DNA of 39,324 nucleotides, from assembly GCA_001953115.1 (NCBI GenBank), contig LSSL01000305.1, positions 3,808 through 43,131 on the forward strand, read 5' to 3'. The notes under the pieces are model-generated. The model saw nothing but the letters and a program-made list of their open reading frames with translations, was not told the DNA's origin and ran no database searches. Of the stretch, positions 11,772 to 23,800 are shown one piece after another. The translations under genes were made by a program, and so were the position numbers. The stretch is from Smittium mucronatum. Taxonomy: Eukaryota; Kickxellomycota; Harpellomycetes; Harpellales; Legeriomycetaceae. How positions within the stretch are numbered: position 1 is the stretch's first letter; every line of letters begins with the position of its first letter.

Positions 11772-11837
11772 TATTTTCAATGTTCTTTTCAATAATTGTT
11801 ATGGTTTCAAGTAGAAAAATTTATTTATTTTTGAATC

Positions 11838-12279
11838 GTTTTTATTAGTCAGTTTTTTTAAAAAATATTCAAGTAGAAGAGAGAGAGTCCTAAAAAGATT
11901 TTATTTTTATTTTTTTTAGCTGTTATTAATTGTGACTATAAGCCGCTATTTATATTATTAGGTTTTATCTTTTATTTATTTTGTGCTCTGTTCCCTTTCA
12001 AGTATATTTTTAGATTAAAAAAAATTTAAAATAGATTTCCATGAATCATAACTAAGTTTAAATTTTTTTTAAAAAAATTTATTTTGTGTTTTTATCACTT
12101 TCAGACTTTGAAGTGTAAACTGAAAATATCTATTCTATTTTTTTAGCTTTTAATAGGGATTTTAAGTGATTTATAGAAGATATTGGAATTTCAGATTTTT
12201 TATTAATTTGAATTCAACCATCTCTCTTTTATGTAATATTTTACATTTATTTAGGTGAAATATCGGTTTGAGTTTATAA
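11838..12279 (-). pseudogene. Gypsy protease-RT linker, left part cut by LINE
   Basis: This minus-strand stretch joins the protease remnant to the point where the LINE entered. It is heavily broken. Just before the insertion it still reads EYFLKKLTNKN, which should continue across the LINE into ELIDKDFIPTSSY at about 6290-6245, the start of the gypsy RT. I see no other motif in it. Confidence 0.45.
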
Positions 12280-12545
12280 ATTTCCCACTAGTTGAATCCA
12301 ATAATAATATCAAAATATAACACCGGAAAAACATATGTAGCTGTGGTTATTTTATAGTTTTTAATAGGGATATCTATTTAGACCCTATTTTTTATTTTGA
12401 AACCATATAAATCTGCTGTTACTGCATTAATGGTGCAATATATCATTTCTAAGTCAAGATTTAATTTCTTGGCGGGGTTTCCTGATATAAAACACTTGAC
12501 AGCACCTAAATCAAATAGTTCTTTTGTGTTTGTTTCATTTATTTT
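12280..12545 (-). pseudogene. Gypsy aspartic protease remnant
   Basis: The retropepsin domain cuts the Gag-Pol polyprotein. The minus strand near 12525-12480 encodes FDLGAVKCFISGNPAKKL, which matches the family pattern D-S/T-G-A followed by a Phe-Ile-Ser strand. The Asp is present, but the following Ser/Thr is Leu. Further on, VFPVLYFDIIIGF matches the flap-distal 'YDVILG' strand that precedes the Trp-Leu end of the domain. Stops interrupt the frame. It lies between gag and RT as expected. Confidence 0.7.
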
Positions 12546-12969
12546 AATACTCTAGTAGGGTGAATTCGGATCGCTATGCATAAATTTCTCAGGTTTATAT
12601 GCTTATCTTGAATATTATTTATAAAGCGATTTTTATTTATTTTTTTTTATCTGAGGTTTATTGAGTTTTCTCTCGGTATTTTCTAACTTTTTTTAGAGCA
12701 AATTTCTATTATGAATAAGTATTTTTTGTAACTTTAGAGAGCTATCCGTAATAAAATATTCATTGATATTACATAAGTCTAATTATGGATCTTCTTCAGA
12801 GTCAGTCTCATTCATTGAGATGTTTCCTTCTCTTTCTGCTTACGAAGAAAAATTTTCCGGTGGTTTATTTTTTATATCATCAATAGGTTCCGCCAAACTT
12901 CCTACCGATCTGGCCAGTTTTTTGAGCTGCAGTTAAAATTATTTTCGTTTTCATAATAGTCTTTATTTT

Positions 12970-13929
12970 TTTTAAACGTTATATCCGTTGTTTTGGGGGG
13001 TTTTGATGGTATTTATTCTGGTTTCGATTCGGACATCTATTATTATTGGTCCATTTTATCCCTCCTTCTTTATCAAAGCTATTTCTTCCACCAAAAATCA
13101 TAAGTAAAGTACACTCTGCTCTTCTGTGGCCTGAATGAACTCAATTCCAAAATATGATATTATTTTTAAGGTAAGCTTTTCGACCCTATCGGCAAATTTT
13201 TTTGGCACTTTTGTCCAGTTAACAATTTATAAAATTTTTTGGGAGCGTAGAATTCGTAAAAAAGTATAATTTTAGGCTCATTTTTTGACATTTTTACCTT
13301 ATTTAGTCCTAATTTTTCTATTTACATATCCATTGAATTACAAGTGATTTCTTGAGCGCAACACATGTCAATATCAGTACTATTCTTAGGTAAAAATTAT
13401 TTTATTAGATAAATGTTTCAGGGATTTTTATGTAAAGTATGTTTAAATTTTTTTTATCTAACCCATATTTAAAAAAATAAATGCGTTAAGCATAGCTTAT
13501 CCTTTTGAATATCCAATTAAATTTGCCTCTGCTGAAATACAGCCAAATAATGACCCTGCTTTTTACAACATGTGTAATTTTCTCTTTAGTACCACTGGTT
13601 AGCTTGGGTCGACGAATTTCGGAGATAATTAGGAGTAAAATAGTTAAGTGGTATTTAATTCAACAGGATTATCACCTAAAGTGCAATTGTTCAATACGGT
13701 TTCAGCAGTACCTCATAAAATTAATTTCAAGTTTACTTATCTTTTTTTTCATCCCTTATTCCAAAAGCTTCAATAGATCCATAAATTTAACATAACAGGA
13801 CTTTAAAGAAATTTGGCTGCATATTGCATGATATTCGGGAAGAACTAAGGTTTGCCGCGATGTTCCAGACTGTTGTGCCAAAGCTGATGAGACTGCAGCA
13901 GAATTTGCCAATGTTAAATCTTGATCCAT
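12970..13929 (-). pseudogene. Gypsy gag remnant with broken zinc knuckle
   Basis: Gag is the structural protein that packages the element RNA. A start codon at 13929 opens a readable N-terminus (MDQDLTLANSAAVSSAL), followed by frameshifted stretches. A CCHC zinc knuckle (C-x2-C-x4-H-x4-C) is recognisable on the minus strand at 13152-13111. The first Cys reads Phe and the second reads a stop codon, while the VHSGHRRAEC half is intact. An Asn/Pro/Gln-rich tail follows near 13080-12970 (WTNNNRCPNRNQ), as is common after the knuckle. The gene is dead. The start is chosen because it is the first ATG after the 5' LTR and gives a clean N-terminus. Confidence 0.65.
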
Positions 13930-13971
13930 GATTTTAATTATTATTTAAATTTGCTTTATCTGTGATACGCA

Positions 13972-14402
13972 GGGAATTTTACACGTAGTATTTAATTTAT
14001 AGTTTATTTATATATTTATAGGTCTGGTTACGAGTTGTGCTGCTAAAATTTGATGTTAATCGCTTATTTAATATTATAATTTGGTTTATTTAGATATAGT
14101 ATTAATAAAATTTAATTTAATGTAAAAAGATAAAGTAAAAGCAATCAAGAGAAGAAAGATTGAAAAGTAGGTAAAAAGACCCTATTTGTAAAAAAACTAT
14201 TCTTCGTATTTATATCATATTTTCTTGGGAATATTTCTGTTTTATTACTATTGCTGTTTAATTTTCTCCTATTTTGGCATTCTTGAATAGTCATCGTCTT
14301 TAGATTATTTATGTGATTATAAAATAAAAAATTACATAATAATACTTAATCAATACACTTTCTAGATTTTGTAATAAGAACATAATGTAATTAAGGATAC
14401 CA
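13972..14402 (-). repeat. 5' LTR of the gypsy element
   Basis: This direct repeat of about 430 bp is alignable with 2036-3735 once the foldback insertion is removed. Shared blocks include GATGTTAATCG, the TTATTTATAT-rich middle, and the end GGATACCAT (plus strand). By eye the two LTRs have diverged by perhaps a third, so the element is old. A small GCACG-type tandem repeat lies just outside at 14410-14426. The primer-binding region would follow on the minus strand at about 13971-13955 (TGCGTATCACAG), but I could not match it to a tRNA. Confidence 0.75.
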
Positions 14403-16429
14403 TATTCTTAGCACGGCACGGCACGGGACTTTTTAAATGAAAAAAAAAGATATTTACTGCCCAGAAAGTGTCATTTTTATCCTCATTTAATTTTGAAAAA
14501 TTTAAGTTTATGTAATTGACCTATAAAAAATAATTATAATACATAATATTCATTGCAAATTTCAAAAAAAAAAAAAATAGAAACAAGCTGCGTTTAAGTA
14601 CAATTTATCAATAGACAAAATAAATCTATTTCAATATAATCTCTTACATATTGGAAAAGATTGGGTTTTTTCAAAATAATCCCATCCATATAACAATTAA
14701 AATGGAGTCGATGTATTTTTTTTATACCAAAATTAATTAATTTTGCCTATTTGAGAGAATAATAGAAAGTATATAAATTTTCTAAAGTAATATATAATTA
14801 TAAGTACCATAAAAAAAAACTATTTCTTGCTCATTTCATGTATATAATTTGTGAATAATTGTGTTTTTTATTCTATTAATTTATAAGCTGTGTAAAATTA
14901 CACACTAATTAAAAATAATAAAATATTGAGACTGCTCTCAAAAAAAACCAAGTTTAATTTATTATTTTTTATAAATAAAATATTAATATTAAATTAGAAG
15001 ATAAAAATATAGCTATAATATATTTTTCCATAATATAAAGGAAAAAAAAAGTGTGCTCTCGTTAAATATTGTACACCAAATATTATTTTACTTGAATTTT
15101 CATTACTATAACACAAAATAAAGATTCAATAATGATATAAATAGGACTATAACTTTTTGAAGGAATTCAATTATGGAATTTTTCAATTCAGTATGATTTG
15201 AAGATATTATTTTGAAAATCTAATTCAGTAACAAATTAAATCATGCTATAAATTTAGAATTCAATACAAAAGTTTCTAGGAATATGCTTCTCAAAAACTA
15301 AGAATATATATTCATTTTATATAAACATAATAAATTTAAAACTCTTAATCACTTTATTTTTTAGTATATTTTTTAATATAAACCAAAAATTTCAATATAT
15401 AAGATTTTATACATAAAAAAAAATTTCTCTTGATAATTTGTGCTTAAAAATAGTTCATTTCTACAAAGTCTAATAAGATAGTTTAGTTATTAAACACAAG
15501 AAATTTTATTTATTTAAATCCCATTTAAAAACTTATAAGTCACTTTTTTATTTCCAAGACGCTTTAAGAAAGCCTAAAATCGTTTTAATCAATTTCTTAT
15601 GAATTGCAACCTGTTTTTCCCAATGATTTTTTTGACTTATTTATTGGATTAAATCGGTGAATTTTAGCAATCTTATCGAATTCATATTTTTGATGTATAT
15701 TTCACGTTTATATTAGTCGAATGAAAGATAACCCTGAATAAAGAGAAATAACATAATTTAGTAGATTTTAAATAATATTTTGGGCATAATTTTGATTTTT
15801 TATCAGATTTTGATTCATCACATCATAGAGAGGAGACATACCAAGTTTTACTATCTTATTGGATAAAAATAAACTAAAAATCTAAAACTATCAATAACTA
15901 GTAAATGAAATGATCTAAATAAAAAAAGGGTATAGATAGTGGAGTACGCCAGTAGCACTGCATTTATAATTTTTTTTTTCGCAAAGTCACTCTACCAGTA
16001 TGAATATTTTCAAAATATATAGTTTATTTTTTTGTAATTTATTAAAATCATTTTATTACAAACTTTACCACAAAAATATGGACCCAGAAACCGCTATCAT
16101 ATTATGGGGTTTGACTTAAAAGGTCAAAAATTGCGTTGAAAGAAAAAGGAACTGAGAAATATTTTTTAGAACCATTTTTTCAACAGGAGTACTGGTGAAA
16201 GACCTTTATTTTTTATTCCGAGCTTGATGAAGCTCTCAAATCAATTGAAAAATAATTCTTCGGATAATTGATAAGCAGAAATAACTCAATTTAGCTATAT
16301 AATTTTGCTCGAGTAATATTTCTATAAACTGTTCCATTCCGAGATTAAATGATTCAGCTTCTAGTTCTATGAAAAAAAAAATCATCGTTTTACAGAATAC
16401 AGCTAGGAATTGTACATGCGACCAGAACT
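14403..16429. other. AT-rich spacer, nothing recognised
   Basis: This is very AT-rich DNA without an open frame of note, rich in A and T homopolymers (13 A near 14566). A short GCACG-type tandem repeat begins it at 14410. The last 400 bases may include the 5' end of the DIRS element that follows, but I found no motif or terminal repeat to prove it. Confidence 0.5.
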
Positions 16430-17152
16430 ATAGAGTATTTTTTACATATTAAAATCTAAGAAACTCCTGTAGTGAACAATGCGGACTACCCAGAGATAAG
16501 TTTTGCCATTTATATGAGAGCACTGCTACCAAATAGTTCCACTAATGTTACTCGTGCAAAGATCTATAACTTACATATGCGTTGAGGGCTTCCTTTAAAG
16601 CCGAACCAACTAGTGTTTTCCAAATCAAAGCCACTTATGTACCTAGGGTAACTTGACGCTCTTATTTCTAAGATTCCTGTAACAAAAAAACAGAGTATAC
16701 TGCCATTCAGTTTAAACCAGCAGCTACGTTTTGGAGATAATCGCGATGCAACATCACTACCACGGCGCAAAGCACAAATACTGTAGAACAACCCGAGTAC
16801 AACTATGGTTTTAGAATCCAGAACCGTCAGTCAAAAAGTTGCGGGAGAATTCACGAAAGATGGAAGGGGTCTCATTAGAGACCAATTGGGGACCCCCATC
16901 AGGGGGTCGCCTAGCTATTTTTAAAGCCACACAGTTCACGATAATGGACAGTCGCTGGGTTCGGAACATAGTATCAAAGGCATTCAGATTCCTTTTCAAG
17001 AACCCAGACTAAATTCAGAATCTGGCGAAGAAGGTGAAAAAATTCAGCCGGAAACGAGTGAAAAATTAGCCGATTTAACTTTTTCTAAGAAAAAGCCCCC
17101 CCCCCCCCCACAAATTTCTCAGAGGTACCTACGGGCCCACTTTTAACGACGC
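16430..17152 (+). pseudogene. DIRS gag / pre-RT region
   Basis: Broken frames on the plus strand include MRALLPNSSTNVTRAKIYNL (near 16515) and, at 16895-16995, GGRLAIFKATQFTIMDSRW continuing to VRNIVSKAFRFLF. The latter matches the 'GGRL..F...W..I..D.WV...I..G....F' segment that lies just before the RT in DIRS-type elements. A frameshift then leads into a Glu-rich and proline-rich linker over a run of 14 C (17096-17109). A small hairpin, GACCCCC-ATCA-GGGGGTC, lies at about 16888-16905. The function of this region in the family is structural (gag). Confidence 0.55.
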
Positions 17153-17870
17153 ATCCATATCTTTATAAAAGGAAGTTGAGCAAGGAGGCTATCAAAATAA
17201 TAACGGAGGAGGTGTCCACCCTCCTATCAAAGAGGTCAATCTATCAAGCCAGAATGAGAAGTTCCGGCCTTTATAGTAAGTTTTTCACAATACCCAAGAA
17301 AACAGGTGGTTTCCAGCCGGATATGGACCTTAAAAAGCTCAAAAAACATTTTGAGGAGAGGAACTTCAAGATGAAGACTCTGATATCTATCTGCTGGATG
17401 ATCCGATGAAAAGAATTCGCGACGTTCCTAAACCTACAGGACGCATCTATTCACATTCTGTTTTACAAGAAGTGTAGAAAATACGCGAGTTTCCAATTTA
17501 ATGGTCTTTGCTTTAATTTCAGGGTCCTCAAATTCGGTTTTTTTCTAAGCGTGCTGAATTTCAAAAAGATTTTAAGATAAGTTCTACAATGCCCCAGGAT
17601 GATTGGCATAAGAATCTCTGCATAAATAGATGATCTTATGATCATGAGAGAGAGAGGGAGAGAGCAAAGAGATCTTTTTGAACAAAAAAAGGTATTATTC
17701 TCAAATTTGATGGAGCGAGGGTTTAAGTTCAACTCAGAGAATTCAAATAAAATATCAAATCAGACAATAAATCATCTTTTAATGGTTATCAACACGAAGA
17801 AATTTCATTCAAGGTATAGACGACCAATGTCAGGGATATTAGAATAAATTCCAGAAAATTACTGAATTCT
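17153..17870 (+). pseudogene. DIRS reverse transcriptase remnant
   Basis: The plus strand reads KRKLSKEAIKIITEEVSTLL, then GLYSKFFTIPKKTGGFQP and DLKKLKKHFEERNFKMKTL. This is the diagnostic DIRS/Ngaro RT opening ('GFYSRLFLVPKKDGGFRPVIDLKRLN..L....FKMETL'). In the frame after a stop near 17407 follow FATFLNLQDASIHI ('SLDLKDAYFHIPI') and FNFRVLKFGF. The active-site box appears near 17615-17645 as IDDLMIM after a stop, so both Asp residues remain. At least one stop and one frameshift kill the protein. Confidence 0.8.
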
Positions 17871-17989
17871 AGCCAGAAACAATCATGATTACTGGAGAGC
17901 TTCATTGAGAAGGTTCAATCTAGTTATTTCTTTCAGTTCTCAGAGATACTGATGCCTTGAAGGCTTTAGGAGCTCAATAAAAAAAATGT

Positions 17990-18600
17990 GTCTGCATCGA
18001 AATCATGGAAATCGATGTTGACGCTGTCGAAGCCCGCAACCCATAATTTGAACTTCTGAAAAAAACAACTGGTTACATGTAATGAACACCTGTTTTAACC
18101 AGAGACATCATAATTAGAGATATTAGCAGCTCCAACTATTAAGTTTGATTAATTGTAGAGGAAACCAACTCATACTCCGTTAATGGGACAAAAAGATAGC
18201 GATGATACATATAAATTCAAAATAACATATAAAGCGCTTTTTTCATTGAAACCAAAGAACTTTTTTGGAAATATCAGTGCTATTATAAACAGAAAACATG
18301 ACTAACATCTCTTACGATAAAAATTTTGGGGGCACAACCACTCCAGTTTTTCTGGAGATATCAGGTAAAATTTGGTTATTCTGCTTAAAGACCAAAATAC
18401 GCCCCCAAGTAGCACATGTTCCATCTGTTCTCAATATATCTGATGCTTCAAGCATACTGGTGGATCAGAAAAAATGGTCGATTTCACAAGAAATATTCTG
18501 TACCCTAGAGAAATTGCACGGTCAGCACGATGTGGACCTATTTTCATCACAACTAAAAAAAAAAGTGATAAAATGCTACAACAGGTAACCTGAAACGAAT
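17990..18600 (+). pseudogene. DIRS RNase H remnant
   Basis: A 96-codon frame (18298-18588) reads NFGGTTTPVFLEISGKIW, then VAHVPSVLNISDASS, then HDVDLFSSQ. This follows the DIRS RNase H pattern: GGT..S..L, then 'A.HIPG..N..AD..SR', then 'VDLFA'. Upstream, FIETKELFWKY (near 18243) fits the 'LELKA' helix. The block follows the RT directly, as expected for this order. Stops break the upstream part. Confidence 0.75.
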
Positions 18601-18839
18601 TCGGTTTGACAAAACGCACTGTTAAACAGATAGTAAAATATATAAAACCGTACAATTTCCCTCTATGGAATCGAATGGCAAATGTAATTCAGAAATTTCG
18701 ATTGGAAAAAATATGATGACTCTGGTCAATTCACTATGGAAATAAGAAACCTGGTATACATATCTAATAATCCTTCCCACATCTCAGCCGATAATTTTAC
18801 TGGTGACAGCTGTAATATCGGATTCAAGATGCACTAATT

Positions 18840-19900
18840 CTCAATTCTTGTGGAATAAAAGCTGTATCTTGAAGGCTTGGAGGAACAGTGGCGTTTTCTA
18901 AAAGTTCAAGGTCTCGGAAATTATGCCTTTTACCTTATCCTTTCAGAAAAATTTACGCTTCATGCGTAAATCCAGGTAAAGTTCTGCGAAGCATCAATTT
19001 TTATATTTGCACATATCTAAAAATATTTCCAACAAGATATCGCACCACAGACAATAAATTAACTAGCTGAAATCTATGCTATTGAAAAGCTGAAGATAGG
19101 GACCATTTAGGCTAATAAGTCAATCTTTTTAAATTAAAGGATGATGCGGAAAAAATATTGCCACATCAAATGCTTATTAGGTTTTCAAAAACTTTTCAAG
19201 AGACCTCAATGGAGTCTTTTCTAAGGCCTTCTACGGATATAACCCCGGTAATAGAACTACTCAAACTTTGGGACATTTTTAGAGCTTTAAACAAGAAAAG
19301 TGGCATATAAATTAAGTTGTAAATTTTCGGTTACAGTACTCTTAAAATCTAGCAATATAAATACTATGTATGACTAAAGAAGTTTTGATCAAGAAGTTAC
19401 TCCAAATCTGGTAATAGTAGCACACAAAGAAAAAGGGGTGATCAACCAGTGGAAAAGCCGTCTCAAATAAGACCAAATCCAGATAAAATTTTATATCCTG
19501 TAATAAAATACAAATTATATAAATATATATGTTACATTGAAGCTCTTTCATACTACTCATCTGAGTAACAGCATATTTATAGCTAACTGAGTGTTTAAAT
19601 TTGCCAAATAAAATTATAAAACATTACCAGTGAAAAATATAACCAGATAAAACCGCTATATTCCCTGTATTGTATAGAGAGATCCAGAAACATCAATACC
19701 TAATGGAATAGCTATGGAAACACCCTAGCAGCGAACACAGTAATATCCTCCAAAAACATAGTTATGCATTCATTCTGTTCTAACTATAGCATCTTTGAAT
19801 CCTACTATAGACTTACAATTAATTCTTCAAACAGCCTTAAAGAGTCGATATTAAATGCGGATTAACTTAATATTTCTCTTGTCCTCATATAATATGAATT
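18840..19900 (+). pseudogene. DIRS tyrosine recombinase remnant
   Basis: The recombinase integrates a circular cDNA without a target duplication. Text on the plus strand fits its parts in order: KDDAEKILPHQMLIRF and SFLRPSTDITPVIELLKLWD (near 19140-19275), then EKPSQIRPNPDKILYPV (near 19450-19500, matching the '..P....LCPV..L..Y' stretch), then HSVLTIASLNPTIDLQLILQTA (19770-19850, resembling the HxxR-helix region, with the Arg lost). It is split over frames with many stops. This domain is the least certain of the element, and the assignment leans on the neighbouring RT and RNase H. Confidence 0.5.
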
Positions 19901-20829
19901 ATTCTTCGTTCTAAAGTGCTTTAATAGTTCTAAGAAAAATTGGTAAAATTGCGTTTTATTTTTTCGATTTATAATTAAGATTTTATTGGAAAATTATCTA
20001 TACAATCTATGCAGTTATAATTTAATTATTAGTAATCTAAATCTCATAAATTTATTTATACCTCTGCACCTGTTTTTTACAGGAACCCATAAAAGTTCAG
20101 ATAAAAATTCCAGATGGATAAAAAGCCATAAAAACCTATTCGAAATTTATTTATAAAATTTTAGGGCTAAAATAAAAATGATAAAAGCTTTCATTTTATA
20201 TTTTATACATAAACAATCAATTTATAGTCAAGAAAATTTTTTGTTTTTTTTTGATCCAGTCTTTCAAAAAAATTTCATCGATCGAATTATTCAAATCAGG
20301 CTATCTAATTATAAGATTTTTTCAAGATATATTTGATAAATTATTACCGGTTCATTACAATAAATTAACCATAAATTTAGAGATGTTATTCAGTCTTAAT
20401 CTTCACTGAAATGCGCAAAATAAATATATAATTCAATTATAGATTAACCACCAGTAACTATCAGTATATAGAAGACGTGGATAAGGGCCTTTTTTTTTTA
20501 GAAAATCTTATTTCTAGTTCTCAAAGTGTCAAAATATTTATTTGATACATTTAATATATTTAAAAGACTTTTTACCCTTTTCGGGCATAAATTTGCGATA
20601 TATCCTTTTTTTTGCAATAATTTTTCAATTTTTTTGGCTTTTTTATTTATCCAATTAATTATGAATATTATTTTTTCAATGTAAATATTGAATGAAAAAT
20701 GAAAAATGAAAGACTTTTTTCAGTGGTTAATTGAATTTATTTGTAGCAAATATTTTACATATAAAAAAATATTCTGTTATTGAAAATAATCCCCCGTATA
20801 TATCTAAGTTAAGATTTGTGGTTTTTAAT
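19901..20829. other. AT-rich spacer between DIRS and LINE copy 2
   Basis: No open frame or motif is recognised. It contains a short GAAAAAT repeat (20694-20711) and long T runs. Confidence 0.5.
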
Positions 20830-20879
20830 TAGTATGAAGGGTATAAGAAAATAAAAAAAGGGAGTTTTCATAATTAAAA

Positions 20880-23800
20880 CCACTATTTCTCCCAGACCTA
20901 TAGTGAACCAATCGTTTTTTTATTTTATTTTTTTCAGTCTTTTCCAGTTTGCTATTCTTTGATTTAATTTCTAGAAATCTTTTGTCTTTTAGCGTATTTT
21001 TTAAGCGTAGAAAAAGTGCATGCGAATAGGTTAAATTAGGTCATATAAATCTCTGGTATTGATCTATGTATATTCCAAATAGCTAGTGCATTTACTATCA
21101 TGATATTTGGTGGGTTTTTTTTGATTATTTTTAATTCGCCTAAAGTGAGGCTTCTAGTGATTTTTTGGCTCATTTTTATTTTCTTTTTGATTGTCTTTAA
21201 TGAAATTTACATTCAAATTCCAATAGTCCATCTATCTTTTACATTCATAATATCCATTGATTATGCTTTCTATTGTATGGCGACAGGATTTACATTTATT
21301 TATTGGGCATTTATATATCTTTTTTACATATACTAAGTTTTTATCGGGTTATTATTGCGTTATAGTATATTACCATAGTTTTCTTTTAATTTTTGAATTT
21401 ATTGACATTTTTACACATTATTTCATTCAAAGCTAGTTTGATTTTTTGGACCAATACCTAATATTTTTCCCATTTAGAGATTTTTTCTTTTTTCTCTTAT
21501 TTTTTAGTATTGCAATATCCTGCTTGTTTGACTTTTATTTGATTTAGTCATTTTTAATCTCCTATCTGTATTTAATTCTTTGGGAATCCATAGTTCTGGG
21601 TCCAATTACTGAAAACTTTATCTCTTTTTTTACTAGTAAAATTAAACACTATTGGCTTTCCATTAAAATTGATCCCATAATAGAAACTTTCTCATATCTC
21701 GCTAATTTATGTCGATTCATTTAGAAAATTATCCATTTTCATAGTATATTTGGTTCTAATTCATTTTCTATCTGATTTTTTCAGATTTTTTTTAATTAAT
21801 TTGTTCAGGTATGCTGCACCAATATTGCTGATTTATTGGAATTTTCATTTTTTTTGACTCGATAATGGATTTTTTGAAGTTATTTTTTGTAAATATTTAC
21901 AAAACTTCGCCATAATGGCGAATTTTTGCCTACATTTATAATTTTAACAAATTTCGGATTTATAATAAACCCCTATATGTGATTTTTAGCGAAGAATGTT
22001 TATGCTATACCAATGAAGCTAGATATTGCTAGAATTTGCTATTGTTCTTTTTATTTTTTAGCGGGTTATAAATAAATTTAATGAAAAGCGTATTTGATTG
22101 GGCCTACTCATTTAGTATACACATCCGGCCTAGATTGGGTGATATTCCCAAAGTAATAGTGGTACTTTGGAGAATTAATTGTTCCGCCAAAAAGATATTG
22201 GTATTTTTTTATCTCTTTATAAAAATCTTTATCGAATGGAATGATATATGCAAAAATATATATCTTAAATAATAAAACAGTATTGAACAAAAGAACCCTT
22301 TCCTTGATAGACAGAGTACTTTTTTTCAGTTTACTGCTTTATTTTTAATACCGTTAATTATACTTGATTTGGAAATATTTATTTTTATTCCTTTAAAACT
22401 AAAAAATAATTCTCAAGCATTTGAAATTCTGTAAATTTTATCGGTTTGAAATTTACCAAGATATATGATTTATTCCCTATTTTTAAACAGGTTATTTTCT
22501 CAATGTTTATTTTCGCTTCTGAGGCCTATGAATGATATTTAAGGGTATTTTTCAGTATTTCTTATTCATTTTTATCTATAGTAGCTATTAATATATTTTC
22601 ATAATATTTCAGTAATTTCATTTTTTTTTAGAATCTACTATAACCCCCTTTATTATTTATAAAAAATAAAATGGATTCCAGAATGTTTTTTTAGAGTAAT
22701 GGTAACATGGGCTCGACCTGTTTTAACCCTTGGAGAATGGGAACTACTTATATAAGATTTTTTTATTTATTTATTCTTTTTACGGGATTTTTATATATTA
22801 ATTTCTCTTACCGAATTATCTAGAACCTATTACTAAGGCAGTAAAATGTTAGTATAGGTAATTTCAATTTACCCTATTATAAGCCTTTTCTTGGTACAGA
22901 ATAAGTAAGTGACCAGTTTTTTTAATTGATTTTTTTTACTATCATATATCAGAAAGTTGAAAGATAATATTTTGTCAAAAATACTTCTGTTTCTAATAAA
23001 TTCTGTTTTTTTTTTGTTTATTATTTTTCTCATTATTATTTTTTTTTGTTTATTTTCTAGTATTTCTTTTAGTAGTTTTTCATCGGTGTTTGATATTTTT
23101 ATTGGTCTCCAGTTCTTTAAATATTTCAAATCACTCTTTTTTGGGATCAGTGTGAATTGGAACCTCTATTTAGAGAGTTCCATTTTTTAATTTCTTCTAT
23201 GTTGTTAAACACTCTGTGGAAGTGTCTGACTGCTGGTTCTTTGAAATATTTGTATAATTCAAAAGAGAGGTCATCTGGACCTGGTGATTTGTTATTCGGC
23301 GATTAATTTACCACCCATTTCTCTCTTCTAATGATATTTGTTTGTTTAGAATTTCTGCTTATTAATTGGATATTTTGACTTTAATATTTTCAATCAATTT
23401 TCTTAGATTATTTTATCGACTTTACTTTTTGCGAATAGGCTTTTGAGAAAAAAGAGGCAGATCTTTGAAACTCCTGGTAGTTCAAAATTTATTTGGCCTA
23501 TATTATCATACAATTATTCTAATTCTTCTTCTTTTTTTTCTAGGATTTAATTAAACTGAAGAAATATTTTTTCGATCTTAAGTAATTCTCTGACTGTATT
23601 GATTTAGACCTGGTGATAAGGCTGTTAATTTTCTCACTAAGAAGGCGTTTTATTTTTTTGCAATTCTCATTGATCATATTTTTTCAATGTTATTTTTTTT
23701 TATATAGAACCCTTTATCATAATTCTTTTGACTACTCTATTGGCCATTTCAAAAAAAAAAAAAATTCATTATTTATTTAGTTTATTTTTTCAAATTAATG

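Larger units (their letters stand above)
6292..11836 (-). mobile_element. LINE copy 1 (L1/Tx1-like, two ORFs), inserted in gypsy RT
   Basis: This is a near full-length non-LTR retrotransposon on the minus strand. It has an ORF1 with one zinc knuckle, then an ORF2 with an APE-type endonuclease, RT and a long C-terminal region. Its 3' end is a short (TAA)n tail, seen on the plus strand as (TTA)n at 6298-6312. The flanks CGATTTTTATTA (6292-6303, overlapping the tail) and CGTTTTTATTA (11837-11847) look like an imperfect ~12 bp target duplication. Removing the LINE rejoins the gypsy RT. Both ORFs carry stops and frameshifts, though fewer than LINE copy 2. The placement in the L1/Tx1 group rests on the endonuclease and on RT motifs, and is inference. 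Confidence 0.85.
2036..14402 (-). mobile_element. Decayed Ty3/gypsy LTR retrotransposon with nested insertions
   Basis: A full-length but dead Ty3/gypsy element reads right to left: 5' LTR, gag, protease, RT, RNase H, integrase, 3' LTR. That order (integrase after RNase H) separates Ty3/gypsy from Ty1/copia. Family motifs are visible for each domain, but every one carries stops or frameshifts. A LINE occupies about 6292-11836, inside the RT, and a foldback element occupies 2376-3587, inside the 3' LTR. Without them the element is about 5.6 kb, a normal length for the group. LTRs appear to start near ATGGTATC and end near TCCCT. The outer flanks AGAAT (right end, element sense) and AAAAT (left end) could be a decayed 5 bp target duplication. 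The family is clear; the exact ends are within a few bases. Confidence 0.85.
16430..19900 (+). mobile_element. Decayed DIRS-type tyrosine-recombinase retrotransposon
   Basis: DIRS elements encode gag, RT, RNase H and a tyrosine recombinase instead of an integrase. All four regions are traceable on the plus strand in the correct order: gag/pre-RT text to about 17150, RT at 17153-17870, RNase H to 18600, and recombinase text to about 19900. The block is richer in GC than its surroundings. Stops and frameshifts are everywhere. The split-direct or inverted terminal repeats typical of the order were not found, so the ends are approximate. Confidence 0.75.

Noticed and set aside
13505..13795. Plus-strand 96-codon frame with membrane-like segments
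   Set aside because: It lies opposite the gypsy gag remnant. No family resemblance.
16564..16999. Two minus-strand frames in the DIRS region
   Set aside because: The plus strand there carries the pre-RT motif GGRLAIFKATQF. The minus frames match nothing.
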